64,000 nt of DNA, taken from Stenotrophomonas rhizophila. GTDB taxonomy: Bacteria > Pseudomonadota > Gammaproteobacteria > Xanthomonadales > Xanthomonadaceae. Each line of letters opens with the position of its first letter. Position 1 is the first letter of the stretch. Shown one piece after another: positions 34,045-42,930 of this stretch. The DNA is taken from assembly GCF_020857975.1 (NCBI RefSeq), contig NZ_JACWUO010000011.1, positions 62,001-126,000 on the forward strand, read 5' to 3'. The position numbers and the translations under genes are program-made. The notes beneath the pieces were generated by a model, which was not told where the DNA came from, made no database searches, and worked only from the letters and a program-made list of their open reading frames with translations.

Positions 34045-34827
34045 ATGCGCGCTGCGCTGTTGAACCTGCTGCTGCCGGCCTTGTGCGCGCTGGCCCCGCT
34101 GGCGCACGCGCAGGCCTGCGCCGGGCCCATCGCCGCGCTGGCCGAACGCGCCTATGCGCAGCGGCCCGGCACGGCCCTGCCCGACCGCGCCGGCTGGGTG
34201 CGTGAGCCGCTGGAAGGCGCCTGCCGGGTCTGGCCGGCACGCCCGGAGCTGACCCTGCTGGCGATTCCGGTGTGGCGCCAGGGCGCCGAGCCGGACCTGC
34301 GCGACGGCGACCTGGAGGTGATGGTGCTGGATACCGCCAGCGCGCGCCCGCAGGCCTGGCTGCGGGTGCCCCACGCGCTGGACAGCGATGCGATCCGGGC
34401 CACCGGGCTGCAGCTGGATACGGCCGCCTATCAGCTCGATGCCGCCACCCGCGCCTTCGGCGTGCGGGTGGATCGCAGTGGTTCATCCATGCCCAACCCT
34501 TTCGGCGAAACCAGCCTGCGCCTGTTCGTGTACCAGCCCGGTGCGCTGCGCGCGGTATCCGCGCCGCTGGTGGTGGAGCGGATGAACGGGGAATGGGATA
34601 CGCGCTGCGCCGGGGACTTCGTCCAGATCGAACGCAGCGTGGCGATCGGGCCGGCACGGGCCGGCGGCTATGCCGATCTGGTGGTGCGGCAGCGCGGCAC
34701 CCAGCGCAGCAGTCGCGACGTGGACGGCCAATGCGAGGAGACCACCACGCCCACGGCCACGGTCCGCTACGTGCTGCGCCATGACGGCCGCCGCTATCCG
34801 GTGCCGGCGGCACTGGCGCCGTTGTAA
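34045..34827 (+). CDS. Predicted periplasmic protein of unknown function
   Basis: Not recognised. 260 residues; Sec signal about 1-23 (ending LAHAQ), then a region with four cysteines (C25, C59 and two later at the CAGDF and GQCEE sites) that could form disulfides. Beta-rich pattern with ELTLLAIPVWR, DLEVMVLDTASARPQAWLRV and TATVRYVLRHDGRRYPVP. GGAA precedes ATG 34045. It lies between the RiPP-like cassette and the pst operon; no link to either can be shown. Confidence 0.65.
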   Translation: MRAALLNLLLPALCALAPLAHAQACAGPIAALAERAYAQRPGTALPDRAGWVREPLEGACRVWPARPELTLLAIPVWRQGAEPDLRDGDLEVMVLDTASARPQAWLRVPHALDSDAIRATGLQLDTAAYQLDAATRAFGVRVDRSGSSMPNPFGETSLRLFVYQPGALRAVSAPLVVERMNGEWDTRCAGDFVQIERSVAIGPARAGGYADLVVRQRGTQRSSRDVDGQCEETTTPTATVRYVLRHDGRRYPVPAALAPL

Positions 34828-34925
34828 CGCCGGGCAGCGCAATCCAGGCGCGGCGGGTCACCGGGGCGTGGCGAGGCGCCCTTCCAATGCGGGTTTGATT
34901 GTTACCAAAGCGCGGCCAGTCCACC

Positions 34926-34976
34926 CTGTCACGTATGCGTCACATGACAGACGTCGCACTGTCATCGAACCGTTAT
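34926..34976 (+). promoter_or_regulatory. Tandem PHO boxes upstream of the first pstS
   Basis: Five heptamers at exact 11-base spacing: CTGTCAC (34926), GCGTCAC (34937), CAGACGT (34948), CTGTCAT (34959) and CCGTTAT (34970). The first, second and fourth are close to the PhoB half-site CTGTCAT. It lies 56 bases before the pstS start. Confidence 0.8.
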
Positions 34977-35031
34977 GGAATGAGCGCCGGGCGGGAAACC
35001 CCGCACCGTCATCCATCCCAGGAGCCACCCC

Positions 35032-36051
35032 GTGATCCACGCCTTCAAGTCGCGCGCCGCCGTTGCCGTCCTCGCCGCGTCGTCCGTGTTCGCCGCCAAT
35101 GCCGCCGATGTGACCGGCGCGGGCGCCTCGTTCATCTACCCGGTCATGTCCAAGTGGTCGGCCGACTACAGCACCGCGACCGGCAAGAAGGTCAACTACC
35201 AGTCCATCGGTTCCGGTGGCGGCATCGCCCAGATCAAGGCGGCCACCGTCGACTTCGGCTCCTCCGATGCGCCGCTCAAGCCCGAAGAACTGGCGGCCGC
35301 CGGCCTGGCCCAGTTCCCGTCGGTGATTGGCGGCGTGGTCCCGGTGATCAACGTGGCCGGCATCGCGCCGGGCGCGCTGAAGCTGGATGGCCCGACCCTG
35401 GCCAACATCTTCCTGGGCAAGATCAAGACCTGGAACGACCCGGCGATCGCCGCGCTGAACCCGGGCGTCAAGCTGCCCGACGGCAAGATCACCGTCGTGC
35501 ACCGCTCCGATGGTTCGGGCACCACCTTCAACTTCGTCAACTACCTGTCCAAGGTCAACCCGGAGTGGAAGAGCAAGGTCGGCGAAGGCACCTCGGTGCA
35601 GTGGCCGGTCGGCATCGGTGGCAAGGGCAATGAAGGCGTTGCCGCCTACGTGAAGCAGATCAAGGGCGGCATCGGCTACGTCGAACTGTCCTACGCGCTG
35701 CAGAACAAGATGTCCTACGCCGCGATGAAGAACGCCGCGGGCAAGATCGTGCTGCCCAGCGACACCTCCTTCGCCGCCGCCGCGGCCAGCGCCGACTGGG
35801 CCAGCGCCAAGGACTTCTACCTGGTCATGACCAACGCCCCGGGCGCCGAAGCCTGGCCGATCACCGCCACCAACTTCATCCTGGTCCGCAAGCAGCCCAA
35901 GAACGTGGCCAACGCCAAGGCCACCCAGGAGTTCTTCCGCTGGGTCTACAAGAGCGGCGATGCCCAGGCCAAGCAGCTGGACTACGTGCCGCTGCCGGAC
36001 ACCCTGGTCAAGCAGATCGAAACCTACTGGACCCAGAACCTGAAATATTGA
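35032..36051 (+). CDS. pstS: Phosphate ABC transporter substrate-binding protein (first copy)
   Basis: Periplasmic phosphate-binding protein of 339 residues. Signal peptide about 1-24 (ending AANA) with no lipobox. The mature start GAGASFIYPVMSKWSADY and the phosphate-site motifs SIGSGGGIAQIK, DFGSSDAPL and HRSDGSGTTFNFVNYLS are those of PstS. GTG start at 35032 with AGGAG upstream. Preceded by tandem PHO boxes, followed by terminators and REP elements, so it is transcribed as its own unit before the lipoprotein paralogue. Confidence 0.95.
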   Translation: MIHAFKSRAAVAVLAASSVFAANAADVTGAGASFIYPVMSKWSADYSTATGKKVNYQSIGSGGGIAQIKAATVDFGSSDAPLKPEELAAAGLAQFPSVIGGVVPVINVAGIAPGALKLDGPTLANIFLGKIKTWNDPAIAALNPGVKLPDGKITVVHRSDGSGTTFNFVNYLSKVNPEWKSKVGEGTSVQWPVGIGGKGNEGVAAYVKQIKGGIGYVELSYALQNKMSYAAMKNAAGKIVLPSDTSFAAAAASADWASAKDFYLVMTNAPGAEAWPITATNFILVRKQPKNVANAKATQEFFRWVYKSGDAQAKQLDYVPLPDTLVKQIETYWTQNLKY

Positions 36052-36057
36052 TCGGCC

Positions 36058-36180
36058 GTCACCACCAACGGTGGTGACCTACCGGCAACGGCGGCGTCAC
36101 CACAACGGTGGTGGCCCACCGGCAACGGCGTCACGACCATCGTAGTGACCCAGCGGTAGGTACCGACCGTTGGTCGGTAC
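36058..36180. repeat. Array of four SMAG/REP palindromes after pstS copy 1
   Basis: Three reverse-type units at 36058-36082, 36095-36119 and 36130-36154 (arms GTCACCACC/GGTGGTGAC drifting to GTCACGACC), then a forward GTAGGTACCGACC unit at 36156-36180. Spacing of the first three is about 36 bases. Confidence 0.75.
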
Positions 36181-36194
36181 CGGCAACAGGCAAT

Positions 36195-36258
36195 GGCGGC
36201 GGCAGGACCTCTCTCCCCTGCCGCCGCCGGGGCGCGGATCGCAAGATCCGCGCCTTCT
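36195..36258 (+). terminator. Terminator region of pstS copy 1
   Basis: Two hairpins: GGCGGCGGCAGG/CCTGCCGCCGCC (36195-36228), then GGCGCGGATC-GCAA-GATCCGCGCC (36231-36254), the latter with a GNRA loop and a T-rich tail (TTCTGTTTT). A third stem, AGCCCCGC/GCGGGGCT followed by TTT, lies at 36283-36304. Confidence 0.85.
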
Positions 36259-36321
36259 GTTTTGGCCACCGCGCCACCCCCGAGCCCCGCCCTGCGGGGC
36301 TTTTGCGTGCTGCCGGTCACG

Positions 36322-36350
36322 CCGTCATACGGCTGTAACAAAAACATCAT
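36322..36350 (+). promoter_or_regulatory. PHO box upstream of the second pstS
   Basis: CCGTCAT (36322), CTGTAAC (36333) and ACATCAT (36344) at 11-base spacing. Begins 82 bases before the start codon, suggesting separate PhoB control of this copy and the following pstCAB genes. Confidence 0.72.
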
Positions 36351-36403
36351 TTCATAGTCGCGTCGCCGGAAAGACCGGCCCCTACCCCGCTACGGAGTGA
36401 CGC

Positions 36404-37495
36404 ATGAAACTGCACACGGCTGGCTTGACCGCCCTTTCCCTGGCCATCGCGCTGGGTCTTTCCGCCTGCAAGCCGGGCGCCGAAGGCCAGGCCACCGCGC
36501 CGGCCGCCGACGCCCCCGCTGCCACCCCGGCCGCTGGCGACCGCCTGACCGCCGAGATCTCCGGCGCCGGCGCTTCCTTCATCTTCCCGCTGGTCTCCAA
36601 GTGGTCGGCCGACTACAACACCGCCACCGGCGCCAAGATCAACTACCAGTCGATCGGTTCCGGTGGCGGCATCGCCCAGATCAAGGCCGGCACCGTCGAT
36701 TTCGGTTCCTCGGACAAGCCGCTGAGCAGCGAAGAGCTGGCCCAGGCCGGCCTGGGCCAGTTCCCGTCGGCGATCGGCGGCGTGGTCCCGGTGGTCAACA
36801 TCGAGGGCCTGGAAGCGGGCAAGCTGCGCCTGAGCGGCGCGCTGCTGGCCGATATCTTCCTGGGCAAGGTCAAGACCTGGAACGACCCGGCGATCGTGGC
36901 CGCCAACCCCGGCGTCAAGCTGCCCGACGGCAAGATCACCCTGGTCCACCGTTCGGACGGCTCGGGCACCACCTTCAACTTCTCCAACTACCTGTCCAAG
37001 GTCAGCCCGGACTGGAAGGCCAAGGTCGGCGAAGGCACCTCGGTGCAGTGGCCCGACGGCGTCGGTGGCAAGGGCAACGAAGGCGTGGCCTCGTACGTGA
37101 AGCAGATCAAGGGCTCGATCGGCTACGTCGAACTGGCCTACGCGCTGCAGAACGGCATGCCGTATGCGGCCATGCAGAACGCCGCCGGCAACTGGGTGCA
37201 GCCCACCGCCGAGACCTTCGCCGCCGCCGCGGCCAGCGCCGACTGGACCAGCGCCAAGGACTTCAACCTGGTCATCACCAATGCCCCGGGCGACCAGGCA
37301 TGGCCGATCACCGCCACCAATTTCATGCTGATGCACAAGCAGCCCAAGGATGCCCAGCGCAGCAAGGACACCCTGGCCTTCTTCAAGTGGGCCTTCGAAA
37401 AGGGCCAGCCGCAGGCCAACGAACTGCACTACGTGCCGCTGCCGGCGCCGCTGGTGACCCAGATCGAAGCCTACTGGGCCGCCGAGTTCAAATGA
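36404..37495 (+). CDS. pstS: Phosphate-binding lipoprotein PstS (second copy)
   Basis: Paralogue of the gene at 35032, 363 residues. A lipobox LSAC at about 20-23 makes it a lipoprotein, followed by an Ala/Pro-rich linker (about 24-48) absent from copy 1. The binding domain is very similar by eye: GAGASFIFPLVSKWSADY, SIGSGGGIAQIK, DFGSSDKPL, HRSDGSGTTFNFSNYLS. ATG 36404 in GGAGTGACGC context. It is followed by an unfinished-looking 9-10 bp hairpin at 37502-37526 and a REP pair before pstC. The two copies probably arose by tandem duplication and then diverged in anchoring. Confidence 0.94.
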   Translation: MKLHTAGLTALSLAIALGLSACKPGAEGQATAPAADAPAATPAAGDRLTAEISGAGASFIFPLVSKWSADYNTATGAKINYQSIGSGGGIAQIKAGTVDFGSSDKPLSSEELAQAGLGQFPSAIGGVVPVVNIEGLEAGKLRLSGALLADIFLGKVKTWNDPAIVAANPGVKLPDGKITLVHRSDGSGTTFNFSNYLSKVSPDWKAKVGEGTSVQWPDGVGGKGNEGVASYVKQIKGSIGYVELAYALQNGMPYAAMQNAAGNWVQPTAETFAAAAASADWTSAKDFNLVITNAPGDQAWPITATNFMLMHKQPKDAQRSKDTLAFFKWAFEKGQPQANELHYVPLPAPLVTQIEAYWAAEFK

Positions 37496-37501
37496 TGAAA
37501 C

Positions 37502-37599
37502 CAGGCCCGCGCCCAGCGCGGGCCTGACCGGTCGTAGTGCCGGGCTCTGCCCGGCAGCACCGCGCTGCGAACCTGTTGCCGGGCAGAGCCCGGCACTAC
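37502..37599. repeat. Hairpin and inverted pair of SMAG/REP palindromes between pstS and pstC
   Basis: A 10-bp stem (CAGGCCCGCG / CGCGGGCCTG, 37502-37526) without T-run is followed by GTAGTGCCGGGC (37534-37556) and its inverted partner ending GCACTAC (37577-37599). Such REP dimers often stabilise upstream mRNA, which would favour pstS over pstCAB product levels (inference). Confidence 0.8.
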
Positions 37600-37630
37600 G
37601 TCTCTTTCTCTTCGGGCCCCTGCCTTTCCC

Positions 37631-38599
37631 ATGAATGCCATCGCCCAGCCTGTACCCGCACCGTCCACGCGCGACCTGCGTGACGCCCGCAACGACCGAC
37701 TGTTCCGCTGGGTGCTGATCGCCACCGTGTTCCTGGTGCTGATCGCCCTGGCCTGCGCCGCGCTCTCGATGCTGTGGGGCGGCCGCCATGCCCTGCAGGA
37801 GCAGGGCCTGAGCTTCTTCTACTCCTCCGAATGGAATCCGGTGGAAAACAAGTTCGGTGCGCTGGCGCCGATCTACGGCACCCTGGTCACCGCGCTGATC
37901 GCGATGGTCATCGCCGTGCCGGTCAGCTTCGGCATCGCCTTCTTCCTGACCGAAGTGGCACCGCGCTGGCTGCGTGGCCCGGTCGGTACCGCGATCGAAC
38001 TGCTGGCCGGCATTCCCTCGATCATCTACGGCATGTGGGGCCTGTTCGTGCTGGTGCCGGTGATGACCGAATACATCACCCCGTTCCTCAACGACCACCT
38101 GGGCACCCTGCCGGTCATCGGCGTGTTGTTCCAGGGCCCGCCGCTGGGCATCGGCGTGCTTACCGCCGGCTTCGTGCTGGCGATCATGGTGATCCCGTTC
38201 ATTTCCTCGGTGATGCGCGAAGTGTTCCTGACCGTGCCGACCCGCCTGAAGGAATCGGCTTACGCGCTGGGCTCGACCAAGTGGGAAGTGAGCTGGGACA
38301 TCGTGCTGCCCTATACCCGCTCGGCGGTGATCGGCGGCATCTTCCTCGGCCTGGGCCGCGCCCTGGGCGAAACCATGGCGGTGGCCTTCGTGATCGGCAA
38401 CAGCGTGCGCCTGTCGCCGTCGCTGCTGGAGCCGGGCACCACCATCGCCGCGCTGATCGCCAACGACTTCGGCGAGGCCACCGAAACCTACCGTTCGGCG
38501 CTGCTGCTGCTTGGTTTCGTGCTGTTCATCGTGACCTTCGTGGTACTGGCGATCGCCCGCCTGATGTTGATGCGTCTGTCCCGCAAGGAGGGCAACTGA
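37631..38599 (+). CDS. pstC: Phosphate ABC transporter permease PstC
   Basis: Inner-membrane permease of 322 residues with six transmembrane segments. It contains the ABC-permease EAA loop ESAYALGSTKWEVSWDIVLP and the PstC pattern GIPSIIYGMWGLFVLVP. A large periplasmic loop (about 160-180) carries FQGPPLGIG. Stop TGA overlaps the pstA ATG by one base with AAGGAGGG just upstream, so translation is coupled. Partner of PstA, PstB and the two PstS proteins. Confidence 0.96.
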   Translation: MNAIAQPVPAPSTRDLRDARNDRLFRWVLIATVFLVLIALACAALSMLWGGRHALQEQGLSFFYSSEWNPVENKFGALAPIYGTLVTALIAMVIAVPVSFGIAFFLTEVAPRWLRGPVGTAIELLAGIPSIIYGMWGLFVLVPVMTEYITPFLNDHLGTLPVIGVLFQGPPLGIGVLTAGFVLAIMVIPFISSVMREVFLTVPTRLKESAYALGSTKWEVSWDIVLPYTRSAVIGGIFLGLGRALGETMAVAFVIGNSVRLSPSLLEPGTTIAALIANDFGEATETYRSALLLLGFVLFIVTFVVLAIARLMLMRLSRKEGN

Positions 38600-39465
38600 T
38601 GTCCACCGCCAACGCCCAACCGCTGTACCTGCGCCGCCGCATCGTCAACGTGGTGGCCCTCGGCCTGTCCTGCCTGACCGCGCTGTTCGGCCTGTTCTTC
38701 CTGGGCTGGATCCTGCTCACGCTGGCCTCCAAGGGGCTGGCCGGCATCAACCTGGACCTGTTCACCCAGATGACCCCGCCGCCGATGCAGGACGGCGGCC
38801 TGGCCAACGCCTTCTTCGGCAGCGCGGTGATGTGCGGCCTGGCCATCGCCATCGGCACCCCGCTGGGGGTGCTGGCCGGTACCTGGCTGGCCGAGTACGG
38901 CAACTTCCGCAAGGCCGGCACGGTGGTCCGCTTCGTCAACGACATCCTGCTCTCGGCACCGTCCATCGTGCTGGGCCTGTTCGTCTACACCCTGTATGTG
39001 ATGCAGACCGGCGGGCAGTTCTCGGCGTTCGCCGGCGCCTTGTCGCTGGCCTTCATCGTGCTGCCGGTAGTGGTGCGCACCACCGACGAAATGCTGCGCC
39101 TGGTGCCTTCGCAGATGCGTGAAGCGGCGCTGTCGCTGGGCATCCCGCAGTGGAAGGTGACCGTGCAGGTGCTGTACCGCAGCGCCGCTGCCGGCATCGT
39201 CACCGGCATCCTGCTGGCGCTGGCGCGCATCTCCGGCGAAACCGCCCCGCTGCTGTTCACCGCCTTCGGCAACCAGTACTGGAACAGCAATGTGTTCCAG
39301 CCGATGGCCTCGGTGCCGGTGGTGATGAACCAGTTCGCCGGCAGCCCGTACGAATCCTGGCAGACGCTGGCCTGGGCCGGCGCGCTGGTGCTGACCGTGT
39401 TCGTGCTGCTGGTCAGCCTCTCCGCGCGCGGCATCCTGCTGCGCAACCGTATCTCCCATGACTGA
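38599..39465 (+). CDS. pstA: Phosphate ABC transporter permease PstA
   Basis: Inner-membrane permease of 288 residues with six segments. Hallmarks are [28 protein letters not shown], the EAA loop [21 protein letters not shown] and [14 protein letters not shown]. Coupled to pstC (TGATG) and overlapping the proposed pstB start by eight bases. Together with PstC it forms the phosphate channel. Confidence 0.96.
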   Translation: MSTANAQPLYLRRRIVNVVALGLSCLTALFGLFFLGWILLTLASKGLAGINLDLFTQMTPPPMQDGGLANAFFGSAVMCGLAIAIGTPLGVLAGTWLAEYGNFRKAGTVVRFVNDILLSAPSIVLGLFVYTLYVMQTGGQFSAFAGALSLAFIVLPVVVRTTDEMLRLVPSQMREAALSLGIPQWKVTVQVLYRSAAAGIVTGILLALARISGETAPLLFTAFGNQYWNSNVFQPMASVPVVMNQFAGSPYESWQTLAWAGALVLTVFVLLVSLSARGILLRNRISHD

Positions 39466-40315
39466 CCTTTCCGCGGACATCGCCATGAACGATCTTTCCA
39501 ATGCCGTGCCGATGCAGCGCATCGTGGTCCCGGCCTCGCATGAGAGCCTGCACACCCCCGCGCCGATCAAGCTGGCCGCGCGCGGGCTGGACTTCTACTA
39601 CGACAAGTTCCACGCACTGAAGAACATCGCGCTGGAAATCCCCGAAAAGCGCGTCACCGCGCTGATCGGGCCATCGGGCTGCGGCAAGTCGACCCTGCTG
39701 CGCATCTTCAACCGCATCTACGCGCTGTACCCCAAGATGGAAGCGCGTGGCGAAGTGCTGCTGGACGGCGAGAACATCCTCTCGCCGAAGTATCCGATGA
39801 ACCGCCTGCGCAGCAAGGTGGGCATGGTGTTCCAGAAGCCGGTGCCGTTCCCGATGACCATCTTCGAGAACGTCGCCTACGGCATCCGCCACCACGAAAA
39901 ACTGTCCAAGGCCGAGATGACCGACCGGGTCGAGCAGGCGCTGCGCCAGGGCGCGTTGTGGGACGAGGTCAAGGACAAGCTCAACCAGAGCGCGCTGGGC
40001 CTGTCCGGCGGCCAGCAGCAGCGTCTGTGCATCGCCCGCGCCGTGGCGTTGCGCCCGGACGTGCTGCTGCTGGACGAACCGACCTCGGCACTGGACCCGA
40101 TCTCCACCAGCCGCATCGAGCAGCTGGTCGAAGAACTCAAGCACGACTACACCATCGTGATCGTCACCCACAACATGCAGCAGGCCGCGCGCGTGTCCGA
40201 CTACACCGCCTTCATGTACCTGGGCGACCTGATCGAACACGACCGCACCGAAGTGATCTTCTCCCAGCCCAACAAGCAGCAGACCGAAGACTACATCACC
40301 GGCCGGTTCGGCTGA
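39458..40315 (+). CDS. pstB: Phosphate ABC transporter ATPase PstB
   Basis: ABC ATPase of 285 residues on the cytoplasmic face of the Pst transporter. Walker [11 protein letters not shown]-loop [10 protein letters not shown], signature [13 protein letters not shown] and Walker [13 protein letters not shown] are intact. The N-terminus is uncertain: ATG 39458 overlaps pstA, while ATG 39485 or 39512 would remove 9 or 18 residues; none has a good ribosome binding site. Confidence 0.96.
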   Translation: MTDLSADIAMNDLSNAVPMQRIVVPASHESLHTPAPIKLAARGLDFYYDKFHALKNIALEIPEKRVTALIGPSGCGKSTLLRIFNRIYALYPKMEARGEVLLDGENILSPKYPMNRLRSKVGMVFQKPVPFPMTIFENVAYGIRHHEKLSKAEMTDRVEQALRQGALWDEVKDKLNQSALGLSGGQQQRLCIARAVALRPDVLLLDEPTSALDPISTSRIEQLVEELKHDYTIVIVTHNMQQAARVSDYTAFMYLGDLIEHDRTEVIFSQPNKQQTEDYITGRFG

Positions 40316-40457
40316 GCCAGGCCGGCCTGCACGGCGCGGCCCAACGGCCGCCCGGCGATGGCCGGACTGGACCACCCGCAGCGACGCCGATGGCACCGCA
40401 GGCGATCGAACCTCCGCGTTGTTCCCACCGCAGTTCAAACGATTCAGCGAGAACACC

Positions 40458-41162
40458 ATGAACACTCCCAACGACCACATCGTCAAAAGCTACGACGAAG
40501 AACAGCAGCGGCTGGTGGCCGAAATCGTGCGGATGGGCGAGATGGCCGTCGCCCAGCTCGAGGCATCGATGGACGTCATCGAAAAGCGCGACGAGAACGC
40601 CGCCCAGCGCATCATCGCCAACGATGAAGCCATCGACAGCCTGGAACAGCAGATCAGCCACGATGTCATGCGCCTGGCGCTGCGCGGCCCGATGGCGCGC
40701 GACCTGCGCGAAATCCTGGCCGGGCTGCGCATTCCGGCCGACATCGAGCGCATCGGCGACTATGCGGCCAACGTGGCCAAGCGCTCGATCGCACTGAGCA
40801 AGGTGCCGCCGCTGCCGCAGATCCAGGGCCTGCGTTCGCTGGGCCGGCTGGCCGCCCAGCAGGTGCGCCGTGCCATCGAAGCCTACCGCGACAACGATGC
40901 CGCCGCCGCGCTGGCGCTGCGCGACGACGACGCCCGGCTGGATGCGCAGTACACCGCGCTGTTCCGCGAGCTGCTCACCTACATGATGGAAGACCCGCGC
41001 AACATCACCCCGTGCACCCACCTGCTGTTCATGGCCAAGAACCTGGAGCGGGTCGGCGACCACGCCACCAACATCGCCGAGAACGTCTGGTTCCTGGTGC
41101 ATGGCGAACAGGCGCTGCCGCCGCGCGAGAAGCGCGACGAAACCAGCAGCGAACAGCTGTAA
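40458..41162 (+). CDS. phoU: Phosphate transport system regulator PhoU
   Basis: Cytoplasmic regulator of 234 residues made of two three-helix PhoU repeats. Metal-binding signatures ERIGDYAANVAKR and ERVGDHATNIAENV (ExxxD-type) are present in both halves. PhoU links Pst to the PhoR/PhoB two-component system, whose genes are not in the window. ATG 40458 follows GCGAGAAC; an in-frame codon at 40419 is less likely. Ends at a strong terminator. Confidence 0.95.
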   Translation: MNTPNDHIVKSYDEEQQRLVAEIVRMGEMAVAQLEASMDVIEKRDENAAQRIIANDEAIDSLEQQISHDVMRLALRGPMARDLREILAGLRIPADIERIGDYAANVAKRSIALSKVPPLPQIQGLRSLGRLAAQQVRRAIEAYRDNDAAAALALRDDDARLDAQYTALFRELLTYMMEDPRNITPCTHLLFMAKNLERVGDHATNIAENVWFLVHGEQALPPREKRDETSSEQL

Positions 41163-41190
41163 GCCACCCGCTGGGCACTGCTAGATGCTC

Positions 41191-41221
41191 AAGGCCGGTA
41201 CCGAGGTATCGGCCTTTTTTT
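41191..41221 (+). terminator. Intrinsic terminator after phoU
   Basis: AAGGCCGGTAC pairs with GGTATCGGCCTT (one G-T pair), then seven T. It ends the pst-phoU transcript. Confidence 0.9.
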
Positions 41222-41303
41222 GGTTCTTCGCCGATTTGCGGGTAGTCAGCTGCGAACTGCAGCAGCGTTAGGTCAAAGGCAGCGACCGACGTACGCGCTG
41301 ATT

Positions 41304-41409
41304 GGGTTGGCGCGGGTGGGTTGGCGGGACACGCCGTGAACCCATCCGTGGGGGCTTGGCGAAAACATCCATGTTTTCGACAGTCCCGCCAACCCACCCA
41401 CGCCAACCC
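41304..41409. repeat. Nested palindromic element with 27-bp inverted ends
   Basis: GGGTTGGCGCGGGTGGG... at 41304-41330 is mirrored at 41383-41409 with one mismatch in 27. Inside is a perfect 9-bp hairpin (CGAAAACAT-CC-ATGTTTTCG, 41360-41379). The whole 106-bp unit can form a cruciform. No coding capacity. Confidence 0.8.
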
Positions 41410-41439
41410 TCCACACATGGCTGGCACGCATGGAAAAGC

Positions 41440-41508
41440 GTAGGTCCGAGCCACGCTCGGACAGCGCGATGCCGAGACGATGCGTGTCCGACCATGGGTC
41501 GGACCTAC
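41440..41508. repeat. Inverted pair of SMAG/REP palindromes
   Basis: Forward GTAGGTCCGAGCC unit at 41440-41462 and reverse unit ending GGACCTAC at 41486-41508; the two arms differ (CCGAGC versus CCGACC), so each folds alone. Confidence 0.78.
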
Positions 41509-41556
41509 CTGTGCTGGGGTTGCCAGGGTCTGGAGCAACGTCAGACCGTGGTCGGA

Positions 41557-41635
<79 letters not shown>

Positions 41636-41639
41636 ACCT

Positions 41640-41870
41640 CCCCATTGGAGCGAGCCGAGCATCGCAGCGGCATCGGGGGCGAAGAGGCGCGGGTGTCTGA
41701 GCGCAGCGAGTTCCGCGCCGTCCCCCGATGACGCGAGAAGCGCAGGGCACCGGCGGGCGTAGCCCGACGGCGAGCGGACGGGGGCGTGTTCTTTGGTTAC
41801 TTTCTTGCACGAGCAAGAAAGTGACTCGCGCCCCGAAGGGGCACGAAACGCTTTGGACCTTGACATCATC
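41640..41870. repeat. Probable dispersed intergenic repeat with palindrome
   Basis: Contains ACTTTCTTGC-ACGA-GCAAGAAAGT (41799-41822) and the GCGCCCCGAAGGGGC hairpin (about 41828-41843). I recall this type of sequence recurring between genes in Xanthomonadaceae; copy number cannot be tested here. Confidence 0.5.
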
Positions 41871-42341
41871 CGCGAAGCGGAAACAGCAGCGGCAACAACC
41901 GGACAACGGCCGGCCCCGCCCCGGTGGCATGCCCCCCGCAATGCCACAGCATTTGACGGGCTGTAGCCCGCAAATCGGCGAAGAATCTATTTTCCATCCG
42001 GCGTTGTGCCACGCCGGGCGCCCAAGGCGGCGGCAGCGAAACGTTGAGTTGGCAACTGCGATGGGTTCCCCCGGCGCGCAAAGCAGAAGCGCCTGGCTCT
42101 GCGATGACCACCGACCCACCGTAGAGGTGGGCCCACCCAGCCAGGGAGAACAACGCCCTTGCTCCGGCTGCCGCGCCGAGCCAGCAACCCCATGCTGCAT
42201 CGCGACGCAAACGGCCCGCTGGACGCAATCGGCCCGGTGGCACTGAATCGCAGCTGTCTCTGTCCGTCACCCCGCGCATCCTCCGCCCCCCCTGCCCGCT
42301 CTTATCCTGTGACCACGCCCGACAGGATCCCGGAGCACCCG

Positions 42342-42851
42342 ATGCAGACCCTCTGCCAGCACGAACTTGACGCCGCCCACCGCGGCGACCGCGACGCGCT
42401 GGAACGCGTGCTGCGGCATTCGCGCCAGCACCTGCGCCGCTATGCCGAATACCACTGCGTGATCAACGATGTCGAAGATGCGGTGCAGGAAAGCCTGATC
42501 ACCGTGTCGCGCCGGCTGGCCGACCTGCGCCTGCTGGAATGCTTCACCTCCTGGGCGTTCCGCATCGTCAAGCGCGAGTGCAACCGGCTCAAGCGCGCCC
42601 GCTGCCACTGGCGGCACGAGGAGCTGCGCGAGGAAATCCTGCCGGCGGCCCAGCGCGAGGACCTGGACCTGCGCCGCGACTGCGCGGCCGCGCTGGAGTC
42701 GCTGCCGGCCCACTACCGCGAAGTGATCCTGCTGCGCGACCTGGAGGGCCAGTCGATCGCCGAAATGGCCCGGCAGCTGTCCACCACCCCCGAAACCATC
42801 AAGGCCAGGTTGCACCGCGCCCGTGTCATGGCGCGCGAATACCTGGCCTGA
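42342..42851 (+). CDS. ECF-type RNA polymerase sigma factor
   Basis: Sigma-70 family protein of 169 residues. Region 2 is at about 10-85 ([20 protein letters not shown] and [18 protein letters not shown]) and region 4 at about 110-165 ([46 protein letters not shown]). ATG 42342 has GGAG eight bases upstream; an upstream in-frame extension to 42159 is GC-rich noise. No anti-sigma gene is adjacent. It heads the EGKCG-peptide/DUF692/DUF2063/DoxX cluster and probably controls it, as ECF factors do in copper-responsive bufferin loci (inference). Confidence 0.9.
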   Translation: MQTLCQHELDAAHRGDRDALERVLRHSRQHLRRYAEYHCVINDVEDAVQESLITVSRRLADLRLLECFTSWAFRIVKRECNRLKRARCHWRHEELREEILPAAQREDLDLRRDCAAALESLPAHYREVILLRDLEGQSIAEMARQLSTTPETIKARLHRARVMAREYLA

Positions 42852-42930
42852 TGCTCCCCGCATGCCCGGCATTCGGGCATGCTCCGCTGGCAAGATCCCT
42901 GGCCCACGGGCCATTCCAAGGAGTTTCTGC

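Noticed and set aside
41728..42246. 172-codon frame after the microsatellites
   Set aside because: It reads through the palindromic repeat and contains no recognisable domain; such frames are typical of this repeat type.
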